Source of the DNA: Paramecium pentaurelia
Taxonomy: Eukaryota; Ciliophora; Oligohymenophorea; Peniculida; Parameciidae
Reading direction: 5' to 3'
Length of the DNA: 64,000 nt
NCBI GenBank assembly: GCA_905183005.1
Contig: CAJJDO010000063.1
Coordinates: forward strand, 309,448 to 373,447
The notes under the pieces are model-generated. The model made no database searches and had not been told where the DNA came from. It was given only the letters and a program-made list of their open reading frames with translations. Made by a program: the position numbers and the translations under genes. The stretch's first letter is position 1. Every line of letters starts with the position of its first letter. Positions 51,778 to 63,259 of this stretch are shown here, piece after piece.

Positions 51778-52761
51778 AGCATTGGCATCTGTTGTAGGTA
51801 CTTTATAAAATTTGATTAATTTTTAAAGAAAAACATAAGCTTTCTTAGAATAATTTGTCTAATTAGGATACAAATAATGTAATTAATACATTATATATAT
51901 AAATTAGTCATTTTTAATAATGTTAACAAGGTAAATAAAATTTATCTTAGACTATTATGCTTTAAATGCAGTAATTATCCGAATTAATATAATGATTAGA
52001 ACTGTATTCAAATTATCTATAGGTGAAATTGAGTATAGTAAAAAATAAATAAATAAATCCAAATATAATTAATTATTCATATGTTAATGATCATGATATT
52101 ACACAATTATCATTTTTCTTTTAAGTAATATCTACGAGGGTATCCAAAATATAACTTCCTCTCTATTGAAATAATATCCTTAAATCTTCTCCTTAAAAAG
52201 TCACAAATTCTCCTTTCAAGACTAAAGTTCCATTTGATTATAAATACGGATTTGTAGATAAAACGAGAAGTGGAATATTAGAATTAACTTAAATAAATAA
52301 AAATAAATACCAAAATTTGTAATACTATTGTTCTATTAAATTAGAGTCTTACTTTTTTCAAGAACTTCTCTATAATTGTTATCAGCAGGTTAAATTTCGA
52401 TTCCTGTTATAACATCCCATAAACGGATAGACTCATGATCACTACCCAATGTAAATATATTACCATAAGGAGAGAAACAAACTGATTAGTAATTGTTAAT
52501 ATGACCATCTAATTTAGTTTTGTTTGTTCCTGTTTAAATATCCCATAGACGAACAGTGTAATCACTACTACCAGATCCTAATAAAAATCCATCAAGAGAG
52601 AAACAGACAGAATAGATAGTATTAGTATGACCACCCAATTTGACTTTTTATTCTCCTGTATTTATATCCCATAATATGATGAAACAATCATCACTACCAG
52701 AAGCTAATGTATTACCATCAGGAGAGATACAGACAGAATTGACACTATTGATATGACCATT
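51778..52761. repeat. First copy of a 984-bp exact duplication next to an N
   Basis: Positions 51778-52761 are identical to 52763-53746, including non-coding 3' sequence, with one N (52762) between them. This is how two overlapping contigs look when joined without collapsing the overlap. The biological sequence probably contains this segment once. Confidence 0.9.
52091..52761 (-). pseudogene. Duplicated 3' end of the 15-repeat WD40 gene (assembly artefact)
   Basis: This copy carries the last WD repeats, the 20-nt intron and the stop codon (TGA at 52091) of the gene at 53076-56457, and breaks off at the N. It should not be counted as a second gene. Confidence 0.85.
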
Positions 52762-52762
52762 N

Positions 52763-53746
52763 AGCATTGGCATCTGTTGTAGGTACTTTATAAAATTTGA
52801 TTAATTTTTAAAGAAAAACATAAGCTTTCTTAGAATAATTTGTCTAATTAGGATACAAATAATGTAATTAATACATTATATATATAAATTAGTCATTTTT
52901 AATAATGTTAACAAGGTAAATAAAATTTATCTTAGACTATTATGCTTTAAATGCAGTAATTATCCGAATTAATATAATGATTAGAACTGTATTCAAATTA
53001 TCTATAGGTGAAATTGAGTATAGTAAAAAATAAATAAATAAATCCAAATATAATTAATTATTCATATGTTAATGATCATGATATTACACAATTATCATTT
53101 TTCTTTTAAGTAATATCTACGAGGGTATCCAAAATATAACTTCCTCTCTATTGAAATAATATCCTTAAATCTTCTCCTTAAAAAGTCACAAATTCTCCTT
53201 TCAAGACTAAAGTTCCATTTGATTATAAATACGGATTTGTAGATAAAACGAGAAGTGGAATATTAGAATTAACTTAAATAAATAAAAATAAATACCAAAA
53301 TTTGTAATACTATTGTTCTATTAAATTAGAGTCTTACTTTTTTCAAGAACTTCTCTATAATTGTTATCAGCAGGTTAAATTTCGATTCCTGTTATAACAT
53401 CCCATAAACGGATAGACTCATGATCACTACCCAATGTAAATATATTACCATAAGGAGAGAAACAAACTGATTAGTAATTGTTAATATGACCATCTAATTT
53501 AGTTTTGTTTGTTCCTGTTTAAATATCCCATAGACGAACAGTGTAATCACTACTACCAGATCCTAATAAAAATCCATCAAGAGAGAAACAGACAGAATAG
53601 ATAGTATTAGTATGACCACCCAATTTGACTTTTTATTCTCCTGTATTTATATCCCATAATATGATGAAACAATCATCACTACCAGAAGCTAATGTATTAC
53701 CATCAGGAGAGATACAGACAGAATTGACACTATTGATATGACCATT
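52763..53746. repeat. Second copy of the 984-bp duplication
   Basis: Identical to 51778-52761. Here the sequence continues without a break into the rest of the WD40 gene, so this is the copy to keep when reading that gene. Confidence 0.9.
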
Positions 53747-56457
53747 CAATTTGGCTTTTTATTATCCTGTTTTAATATACCATAACAGGATTGAACAATC
53801 ATCACTACCAGAAGCTAAAGTATTTCCATCAGGAGAAATAGAGATAGAGTTGACACTATTGATATGACCATCTAATTTTTCTTTTTATTATCCTGTTTTT
53901 ATATCCCATAAAAGGATTGAACAATCATCACTACCAGAAGCTAATGTATTACCATCAGGAGAGATACAGACAGAATTGACACTATTGATATGACCATTCA
54001 ATTTGGCTTTTTATTATCCTGTTTTAATATCCCATAGTCGGATAGAGTTATCGTTATTACCAGATGCTAATATAGTACCATCTGGGGAGAAGCAAACCGA
54101 TAAAATTTCGCTAGTATGACTATTTAATTTGGCTTTTTATTATCCTGTTTGTATATCCCATAACAGGATAGAACAATCATCACTACCAGAAGCTAAAGTA
54201 TTTCCATCAGGAGAGATACAGACAGAGTTGACGTTGTTAATATGAGCAATCAATTCGGCTTTTTATTATCCTGTTTTAATATCCCATAGTCGGATAGAGT
54301 TATCGTTATTACCAGATGCTAATATAGTAACATCAGGAGAGAAACAAACCGATAAAATTTTGCTAGAATGACGATCCAATATGGCTTTTTATTATTCTGT
54401 TTATATATTCCACAAACGGATGGAGTTATCATCACTACCAGATGATAATGTAGTTCCATCAGGAGAGAAAAAAACCGATCTAACATAACCACTATGACCC
54501 TCTAATTTAGCTTTTTATTTTCTTGTGTTTATATCCCATAGACGAATAGAATAATCACTACTACCAGACCCTAATGTTATTCCATCAGGAGAGAAACAGA
54601 TCGAGTTGACAGTGTTAGTATGACCATCTAATTTTGCTTTTTATTATCCTTTATTTATATCCCACAAACGGATGGAATAATCATTACTACTTGAGGCTAA
54701 TGTATTTCCATCAGGAGAGAAACAAACTGAGTAAATAGTGTTAGTATGACCATCTAATTTTGTTTTGTATTTTCCTGTTTTAAAATCCCATAGACGAATA
54801 GAATTATCATTACTACCAGAAGCTAATGTACTTCCATCAGGAGAGAAACAGACTGTATAGACATAATGAGTATGACCATCTAATTTGGATTTTTATTATC
54901 CTGTATTAATATCCCATAAACGTATAGAGCTATCTACACTACCAGATGCTAATGTAGTTCCATCAGGAGAGAAGCATACAGCTAAGACAGTATTTGTATG
55001 TCCATGCAATTTGGTTTTTTATTATTCTGTTTTAATATCCCATAAACGTATAGAGTTATCTACACTACCAGATGCTAATGTAGTACCATCAGGGGAGAAG
55101 CAAACCGATCGAACATAATCATTATGACCATCAAATTAGGATTTTTATTATCCTGTTTTTATATCCCATAAACGGATCGACTTATCATAACTACCAGATG
55201 CTAATGTAGTACCATCAGAAGAAATGCACACTGACTACACACTCCCACTATGACCATCTAATTTATTCAATTCATGTATTTTTAAGTTAATCCATTTACA
55301 ATTAAACATCAATGCGCCATTCAAATTGGCTCCACTTATGTCTACATTATAGAATTATGATCCACTAAAATTGCATTGTGCAAAGTTGCCACCAATAACT
55401 GAAGTATTCTGGATTCTGATATTTTCAAAGCCTTAATTTTTAAGATCAGCTTTCATTTCCACCAATAGATTAAGTGCATTTGATCCACATTAAATAAACT
55501 TACTATCAAAAGCTGTGAGGTGAACCAAGAATTTTAAAAATTCTATGATTTTCTTATCTTAATCTATTTTTTGGATAAGATTTTATCTAATTTTTTGGTA
55601 TCCATAAATCGAGTATTCATTTTAACTAAATTCATGTTGATTAAGATTATTCATCAATTTTTTAAGTTACTTAATGGACCACATCATGTCTCTTAAATTC
55701 ACTTCTGCATTTTCGTATTATTAGTAAAGCTTTTGATTATCATTTTAATCGAAGAATCCGATACTATCAGAAATCTTTTCTTTATTTAACATCTTAATAA
55801 TCAGGCTAAATATCAATGTATCAATATATTTCGATTAAGAGATAATCTCATATAAATTTTCTTTCCATTCATAAGTTTGAATCCTTTAGTATATTTAATT
55901 ACTTACTTGATTAATGATTAAAATAATTGGATTCCTTCCTTCGACTTTTCGATAAAAGCCTTTATATGATAGTCCCACCAAATCTTAATCTTATCTAATT
56001 CAGTAAAATAATATTTTTTTTGATCATTCCAATCGTTTAAAGTTGTTCTTTCAAGAATTTAAACTAATTTTTCTAATTCAGTGTAGGAGGATTCTGCTAA
56101 ATTAGTATTTTCGTTGATGAGATTCAGGAATGAATAATTTTCCTTTTCAATCCAATCATATCCTTACTTGATTGATTGTGATAATTCTTCCCAAATTTTC
56201 TTGAGCATTAATTCGGTTTGAGAGATCAAGGATTTAAAAGCAATTCTCTATTTTGTTAACTCAGAAGACTCATCAAGCTTGGAATCTTTTAATTTCTTGA
56301 TAGCCATATCTTAAAATTTATTTATCGGAATTGTTTGTTTAACATTAACTCCATGGTCGTATTGGCATTCGGCACACAATTTCCTTAAGCATGAACACAT
56401 ATGGGGTGCAACACATATAAATGATATTGGATTTTTTATGTGATAATTGCAATTCAT
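53076..56457 (-). CDS. WD40 protein with 15 repeats, B-box-like N terminus and pentapeptide-like linker
   Basis: Introns at 55884-55906 (23 nt) and 53318-53337 (20 nt) give 1112 residues from ATG at 56457. The N terminus has a Cys/His cluster (MNCNYHIKNPISFICVAP, then CSCLRKLCAECQYDH) like a small zinc-binding B-box. About 300 helical residues follow, then a short pentapeptide-like stretch (GGNFAQCNFSGSQFYNVDIS, GANLNGALMFNCKW). Fifteen WD40 repeats of 42 residues come next, each of the form GHxxxVxSVCFSPDGTTLASGS and DxSIRLWDIKTGQQ, enough for two seven-blade propellers plus one. A C-terminal tail carries GTLVLKGEFVTFQGEDLRIL. WD propellers act as protein-binding platforms; partners are unknown. 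The repeats are nearly identical in DNA, indicating recent homogenisation. Confidence 0.93.
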
Positions 56458-56739
56458 TGATCTTTATTTGTTAATAAATTTATATTACTTTAACTTTAAG
56501 TTTTCTACTAAAAATGAATAAGAGTATATTTTTATTTTTTAAAGTTGATGCCCAGGCTTTGTTTAGACTTGGAATCGATTTTAGTTTAAGTAAAGATGCT
56601 ATTGAAAATCAATTCTTCATTTGTATATTTTGATTCTTTCATAATATAGAGTGATTATTTTTTTAGATTTTTTGGATGAATAATGTAAATTTTAAATAAT
56701 ATCTTTCATTTTTCTTGTTCATCCTAATTATAGGCATAA

Positions 56740-58251
56740 ATAATGGTTATTTTGTATTTTAATCCGAAGAAACAGGAATATGCCTCATTCAATCTTCCTC
56801 ACCTCTTGATATTTCAAATAATCGATGTTGAATTTGAGGTTGTAGTGAAATTGTTATTCTTTGAATTTCTAGATATAGAAACTCAAAAAAACACTTAAAT
56901 ATTATTGTATAGTATCTTTATGTTGATAGCCTGAAAAGCTAATTTTCTTTTCAAACACTCTTAAAAGGAATAAGACATTAAAGATTTTAGTACATCCCTT
57001 AATTAAAATAATCGTTAAGAATTATCTTTTTATTTGTAAAAACCCCTTATAATTTATATAGATTAATCATTTTGTGATAAAGGATTATTATTAATAATTT
57101 TAAATATTTGCTTAAATACAATATTTTAATTAACTTAACAAGCATATAAGGCTCCTAAGGCGCCAGCCTTCTAAACAATAAATCTATTATTGTAAAGAAG
57201 ATTTCTCTGATCTTTAATATTAACTATATGTTCAATATGTAAAATACTATATAATGAAACAATAATGAATCAAAAATGTTTATAATTAACTGATAAATCG
57301 AAAATGGAATCTTAATTGAAAAATTAGCATTAGGAGTATCAACTAAGCCCATACTAATTTCTTATTTATTTGGAAGCTATCTGGCCTCCATAATCTTAAT
57401 ATAGTATGCAAGTGATGTTTCTGATGATCTAATGGGTTACACAATCATATCATTAAGGACTTATTTTTATTACTCAATATTATGTGCAACTTTTTTCATG
57501 ATGTATATTTTAGTAGAAATAGAAAAACATTTCTTTGGACAATTAATACTATAGTTTAAAACCATATGCTCACGTTAAAATATTTAAATATTATTTCATT
57601 TTTCATATTATAAGTCAATAAATTTTAAGTGGAGATTAAATTAGTAGGATCTTTTAATTTTTATCCTTACTCTTAAGGGAATTACTGAGATGGAAGCAAT
57701 TGTATAGAGCTTCAATTAAGCTCATACTTAAATTAGCTAAAAACATCTTCAATGGAGTAATTGATGAAGATGAAGTCTGGAATACTTTTGCTTATAGACT
57801 GAGATGGCAGTAGTTTACATAAAAAGAAAAAAGAGTTAATTAAAGGGAGTTTGTGATTAGATAGAAAAAGGGTTATCTCCTGAGTTTTTCACATAAGATT
57901 AAATACTGTCCATAAATGGGTGTCTTGAAAGACTTAAATATAATTAGAAAAAATGTAAGTAATGTGAAGCTTGATGGTCGTTAAGTCATGTTTAAATCCA
58001 TAGCTCTTTTCTGTTCTAAATCTTTTAAGCCCTCAAGGATATTTGAACAAGAAGAATCAGACTAGTAGACTATAATCTATAGATTAAATATCTATTAATA
58101 AACACTCGCAATAAATATAAAATCTTCATTCAAGATTGAAGTTATTAGAAGAAAAAATTTCCCAAGAGAGAGTGAAGAAAAGAGTTTGATATATCATTTA
58201 CTCACAAACAGAAATAAAATAATATAAACTTCTTTATAATTATTTTATTGA
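56740..58251 (+). pseudogene. Decayed gene for a membrane protein
   Basis: Three coding-like parts lie in order on the plus strand. The first is an extracellular-type piece (NGYFVFQSEETGICLIQSSS), interrupted by TGA codons around the Cys segment that follows. The second is a multi-span part (KPILISYLFGSYLASIILIQ, DDLMGYTIISLRTYFYYSIL, FFMMYILVEIEKH). The third is a long cytosolic part (AKNIFNGVIDEDEVWNTFAY, KKGYLLSFSHKIKYCPQMGV, FKIEVIRRKNFPRESEEKS) ending at TGA 58249. The second and third parts connect only after removing one base near 57530. The last 170 codons are fully open and may still be a functional exon. No family is named. The region 56458-56739 holds the 5' flank of the WD40 gene. 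Confidence 0.45.
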
Positions 58252-58561
58252 TATTAAATTTATTAATGATCTATCAAATTTAGTTTTATTTCTTCCCAAT
58301 ACCTTCACTAAATTCTTCACATTTTCTATTCCATAAAAATTGTAAAATATCATCCTCTAAGCTCTAAGGGTTACCCATGCTTCGCTTGAAAAAAATTAAT
58401 AACATTTCAAGCATAAATAATTAAAAACAATCATTTAATTTAATAATCCTTAGAAAAATTATTTACCTCCATTCCCTATTAATATTAACCCTCACCTTTT
58501 AAATTCTACCAAAATTGATTGAAGGTGATGAGTTTACTATAGCATGAACCGACAGATCCTT
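58252..58561. other. Non-coding, nothing recognised
   Basis: About 310 bp between convergent coding remnants. It has one locally GC-richer patch near 58360-58385 without recognisable function. Confidence 0.4.
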
Positions 58562-58999
58562 TCAACTCTACATAAATGAGTGATTATTAAAATCACCATT
58601 TCTAATCTTTTTATTGATACGAAGAAGGAAAGTTTCCAGTTAAAATTAATAAGTTTCAGATTATATAATCCTGACTCTAAGGATCTCCATCACAGAGACT
58701 TCTTTAATTGTCCATCCTTATCTCTCATCATGTTTAATACCTATATATTCAGTTGATACCAACTTCAACTTACTAATATATGTTTTCAATTCAAAAACAG
58801 TTTTCTATTTTTCAACTTCTCTTTCCAACAAATGAGTTTAAACTATCAATTTTTTTAAATTTCTATATACAAATTACTATTTACAGTCATTCATAAAGTC
58901 AACATACATTTATTTGCTTAGTCTCTGTGTAAGGAATTATTTATTGGCTACAGAGATCATTACTGTCTTATTATGAGATTAATATTCTGGGGTTTTCAG
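58562..58999 (-). CDS. C-terminal coding remnant of an unidentified protein
   Basis: The frame is open for 146 codons between TGA at 59000-59002 and TGA at 58562. It reads SVANKQFLTQRLSKQMYVDF, then VYRNLKKLIVQTHLLEREVE, FELKTYISKLKLVSTEYIGI and QGWTIKEVSVMEILRVRIIQ, with varied, plainly protein-like composition. Upstream the same frame continues with similar quality across that TGA (FWIIMTLDLEFF before it) and another TGA, so the full gene is probably broken. A start at Met 58960 is possible. Family not recognised. Confidence 0.4.
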
Positions 59000-59002
59000 T
59001 CA

Positions 59003-60159
59003 GAAAAATTCTAAATCTAATGTCATTATAATCCAGAAAGTCTATTAAGCATGAAAAATTCCTTTAAACAATATTGGAATAGTCCAATTAATTCATTTAT
59101 ATATACTTAGTTATCTAATTCTTCTCCTTATCATCCCTCTATAACTCTAACTCTATCCAGATCAAATAACCTCCTCTCTAATTAATCATTCCTTAGATCA
59201 ACCAACATCGATTCAAAAACCTTCTAATTCTTCTTTAATATTTTGTTCTTCTTGGTAAGTTTAACGAGTTACAGTTTCTGATCCTATTAAAATTATCACT
59301 TCTCTTCTTGAATATCCTGATAATAGAAGGAGAAGTTCTCTCTGGCCAAATCTATTTATATTGTGTAATTGCTTCAGTATTCATTAGGTACTTGGCCAGA
59401 CCAGGAGAAACAAAAACTGTATCAATATATTATAAGAATAGGTTTCTTTTAGAACTATATGCCATACGCTTCTTACTTAATCAACGCTTTATTTTAAAAA
59501 TCAACCTTCTTCTTTTTCTTGATCTTTTTTACTTTAAGCACTTTCGAAGAGAGAGTTGCTTTAGAATATTTCAAATCACATCTTCGAGAGTACTTCTGTA
59601 TTATTCTGAAATCTAATATCTCGACCAAAAAACTTAACCAACTCAACCAACTAGTATGGATGGCTTAAAAGCTAATTTAATAGGTATCTCTTCTCTACAC
59701 TGATAATGATAAATGAATATTATCTAACTATGTTTGATAAGTATGAGAAAATTTTTAGGAAATTAATAAAATTAAACATCATTCTCAAATAATATATAAG
59801 TATGGATTAATAAAATGACATTCCATTTAAAAATTTTAAGTAATAATTTTAATTTTTCATTTTTAAATTCTAAAGTATTAAATAATATATCAACTCTAAT
59901 TATCAAAAGTAATGAAGTTTGAAAGTTGATCTTCTAATTATAAATTTTTATTTTCTAGATTACTAATAAAATTTACCTGAATCTTTTAATTAATTAATAA
60001 TTGTTTATCTATCATAAATGCAGTTTCAGTTAAACAATTAAATAATTCTTTGGAAAATTAAATAGCATCAACCAAATTCATTATTATTAATTGATAATAT
60101 ATACAAGATATTCTTTTGGTTTGAATTAAACAAAAATCAGAATATATTTACAATTTTGT
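59003..60159. other. Mostly uninterpretable, possible 5' part of a decayed gene
   Basis: Minus-strand frames between 59020 and 59640 contain coding-like scraps (WTIPILFKGIFHAQQTFWII) continuing the fragment at 58562-58999, but with several TGAs and no clear order. The remaining sequence to 60159 is AT-rich with nothing recognised. Confidence 0.3.
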
Positions 60160-60892
60160 CTCTTTTATATTAGCAATAATTCTCGATTAATCAATCACTT
60201 CTTTTAAGTAGTTCTAAATTTTCAAGTGTATATTTATAAAATTGAATTGAGTCTTCATTGGTTTTGAATTTTTTTTTATATTGCCAAAATTAGATTAATT
60301 ACCAAAAAAGTTTTACTTGTACATAATAGCTCAAGATGTGCTTTTTGAAAAGAAGAGATATACATATCATTGATTATATTTGATAATTAAAAACAAATAT
60401 AATATTTAGAAATATCTTACTTTTAAATAGGAGTAGGTTATATAAATTAACAAATTTATAACAAATTCCTTCCAACTATTTTTTCAAATTACTTTTTGCA
60501 TCTTGTGTGGTATCAAATTTGTGTATTATACCACTATCATCTTGGAAAATGTCACAAGAGAAATTATTGTTCCTCATTTGAGAAGATAATAGAAATTTTC
60601 TAATTGAATTAAATTCTTAATTTATCCTTCTAAAGCTCTATAAGCAAACTTAAATTTAGTCTTGTTTTTATCTTGGCTTTTAATTATCTTATACAAAGGC
60701 CTTCTTAGTAAATGGAAAGCTTTTAGTTTAGGGTTTAATTCATTTTTTCTTATTTATTCAAGTTCTATTTATACCTCTCCATATATCAAAAGGTTGATAA
60801 ATATATGGTTATGAAAGAGAAACCTGGAAGGGAGACCAGTTTTTTAATAATTTATTTTCATTACTACTGATCTTTTCTCTTTCTACTTTCAT
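60160..60892 (-). pseudogene. Frameshifted gene, helical protein of unknown family
   Basis: ATG at 60892 reads MKVEREKISSNENKLLKNWS then SPFQVSLSQPYIYQP. One T fewer in the run at 60788-60791 (minus-strand T, plus-strand A) lets it continue as LIYGEVQIELEQIRKNELNP, KLKAFHLLRRPLYKIIKSQD and FKFAYRALEGQIKNLIQLEN. A second shift is then needed for LLSSQMRNNNFSCDIFQDDS and KFDTTQDAKSNLKKQLEGIC. Two shifts in 600 bases suggest decay. A link with the gene at 61474-61806 just upstream, as one former gene, is possible. Confidence 0.4.
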
Positions 60893-61473
60893 AACTTAAT
60901 TACTTCTTCCTGAATTTATATATTTTACCATCCATTATCCATCAAAAATATACCCATTCGGGTTCTCTTTGAATCGAATGCTTCCTCCAATTTAATAGTA
61001 TAAAAATCTATAAAGCAGTAGTTTAAAGTCAAAAAATCTTAGTATTTAATCAATTGATTTATTATCTCTTGATTTGACTAACTTAAGAATCAATTCAATA
61101 GATATCAATACTGTTATTGCCATCTCTCTAAATAGTTTTTAATATAAGGGGAAACAAAATGAAAATAAAAGAACCAAAATACAAATCTGTAGAATCCCAT
61201 TCAAATTTTAAGTTGATTATATAAACTGGATATTTTAATATGGTTTCTTTGTTCTTGTTATATTTTCTCGTAGTAGTATGAATACTCCTAAGTTTTTAAA
61301 GGGTTTAACTTTTCAAATTCAATTTTTTCTTGTTCAAACTTTTTATCAAATAGATTTTTTTATACTCACCTTAAAGTTGAATTAATCAGCTAGATCTTAG
61401 TTCAAGTTGCTAATTGATCAAAAGCCGTTATTACCACATCATCTTCATAAACTAATCTCATTGTGGCTTTTCA
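60893..61473. other. Linker between minus-strand coding regions
   Basis: It contains further minus-strand pieces in frame with the upstream gene across TGA codons (RLVYEDDVVITAFDQLAT; LFDKKFEQEKIEFEKLNPL), so it may be the broken middle of one larger gene spanning 60160-61806. No intact model could be built. Confidence 0.3.
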
Positions 61474-61806
61474 TCAAACTTAATAGAACAAAGTCTTTTT
61501 TTTTTAATTTATCTGATTTGCATATTATTTTTTTTTTAATTTATCCAGTTCATCTAAAGCGATAATATGTATATCAAAATAAGGAAAGCAGTTAAAAACG
61601 AACTCTATGTATACCATATAGAAGTGAATTTTTCTTTTTTTGATAGGGTCGTAAATATTTAACTGTTGATATAGCCATTCCAGTTCATATAAATCATCAG
61701 TAGAGTGGATGACATGCACTTCTTTTATCTTTTAAGGGGTTAAAAGATCTTGATCATAAAGTAAAATCTAATAAAATACCTTTTTACAATCTATTATTTG
61801 TGACAT
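61474..61806 (-). CDS. Unrecognised protein, possibly truncated
   Basis: ATG at 61806 starts MSQIIDCKKVFYQILLYDQD and the frame runs 110 residues to TGA at 61474. The sequence is clearly protein-like (HSTDDLYELEWLYQQLNIYD, FYMVYIEFVFNCFPYFDIHI, IALDELDKLKKK). After the stop the same frame continues with coding character, so this may be the 5' exon of a longer, now broken gene, or a 28-nt GTTTGATG...ATTAG segment may be an intron leading into a poorer frame. The divergent gene at 61852 starts only 45 nt away, repeating the compact divergent arrangement seen at the left end. Confidence 0.5.
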
Positions 61807-61851
61807 GATCATTCTAAATATTTGATTTAAATAAAATAATCTAAGTGTGAC

Positions 61852-62385
61852 ATGAAACAAAATTAAGAAGGGCAAAGCTTTTCAGTAAACAGCCTTTTTT
61901 AATCTTCGCATGAAGAAAGCCTTGGCCCATTTTAAGTAGCAACTCAATACCATCATATGTTTAAGTTACCCCGAAGAGGATCAGAGGATACATTTTCTAC
62001 AGTGGTACAAGCATCAAACGGACACAGATTTTAATTGTTGAGTACCTTGACACTGATTGAGACAACACAATTATTAGTGAATTAAGAAACTAACCAATTA
62101 AACTTGACTAGATCAAAGGAAAATGCCGTCTTATTGTTTTCTATGTTCACTGTCTACTTAGGCAAGTAAAATTTTAGATTCTTTGGAGTTTCCACCCTTA
62201 TTTAGACAATCTAGTTTTTTAGATTCTCACAAAATCCTCAAAATAAATCATTTTATTTTCCAAATTTCCATTCTATATAATTACGAATCATCAAGTATTA
62301 AATTTATTTTAATTTATTCCTTGTTTTTTCTATTAGTTATCTTAGTGGCTACATCATTAAATAGGTTTATTTCTTTCCAATTTGA
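61852..62385 (+). CDS. Unrecognised protein with hydrophobic C terminus; 3' structure uncertain
   Basis: ATG at 61852 starts MKQNQEGQSFSVNSLFQSSH. The first 105 residues are convincing (FKLPRRGSEDTFSTVVQASN, FQLLSTLTLIETTQLLVNQE, KENAVLLFSMFTVYLGKQ). Unspliced, the frame ends at TGA 62383 after hydrophobic segments (IYFNLFLVFSISYLSGYII). Alternatively a 23-nt intron at 62166-62188 leads to TGA at 62529 and 218 residues. Three frames are open in this AT-rich stretch, so the 3' half cannot be fixed from sequence alone. It is divergent from the minus-strand gene at 61806. No family is recognised. Confidence 0.5.
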
Positions 62386-63259
62386 TAATTTCTCTCTTAA
62401 TCAATGATGGAAGCACAATATTTAACAGTTTCTCTTGTACCTAGCGTTTTATTAAAGTTTAGTTTTGTTAGTCTAAGTGTATATTTACTAATAATAGAAT
62501 ACATAAGATAAGGGTATTTTAAGTTTCTTGATTCCTAATTCTCACAGCAAGGAATTTTTATTACTATAGTCGTTATGATGTTTCTTTCCTATCTTTCTTA
62601 AAGTGTTAAATGTTTAACTTTTACATTCTTATCATATAAGGCTTCTTGAGAAGTAATAAAAAAAATTGAACTTTATATTTCTATTTAGAATAGCCTTAAA
62701 GGAAGAGCAAGCCTTATGGATCTAAGCTTTTTAATTAGAATCAGTTTTATGAATTAGATTTAAGAGTAAATCAAAATTGAAAATTTGTTTAAATTGGCTG
62801 TTATTCATTTATATTAAAGGAATTATATCAAATTTTTGGCTCATTAACCAGAATGTAAACTTAGGATAAGGACAATTCTTAGAATAAAGGTGGAATCCAT
62901 CATTATTAAAATAAATTCGATTAAATCATTAATTAATAGTCAAAATAAAAATAAGTAAGATTATAGTTAGTTATCTTATTTTGTTATAGTTTGAATTTCA
63001 AAACAAAGAAATTTAGCTTTACTCCAAAATAAATTCTGAACAACTGTGACCACGAATTCACTTTAATTATTTTATTTACTCTATATTTATTAATGTATAT
63101 AAAAAAGATTCTTTTATTTTCTACTACAATGTTTTGTAGTAAAAGAATTATTACTTCTATTTGAAATTTTTATTGAAAGATATATTATATTAATGCCATC
63201 TTTTTGATATTATTTAAATAAAAATAATTAAAAAAGAATAACAAAAAATTAAATAATTG
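62386..63259. other. Mostly non-coding; possible hydrophobic exon remnants
   Basis: Between about 62400 and 62650 a plus-strand frame reads LTVSLVPSVLLKFSFVSLSV and FITIVVMMFLSYLSQSVK, transmembrane-like, which might belong to the gene upstream if the TGA at 62383 is spliced out. The sequence to 63259 shows nothing recognised. Confidence 0.3.

Noticed and set aside
54885..55118. Plus-strand frame with an internal repeat
   Set aside because: It is the antisense shadow of two WD40 repeats; the repeat comes from the minus-strand array.
59308..59616. Plus-strand frame of 102 codons starting MNILIIEGEV
   Set aside because: It has no splice or family support, overlaps minus-strand coding scraps, and long frames are frequent by chance at this composition.
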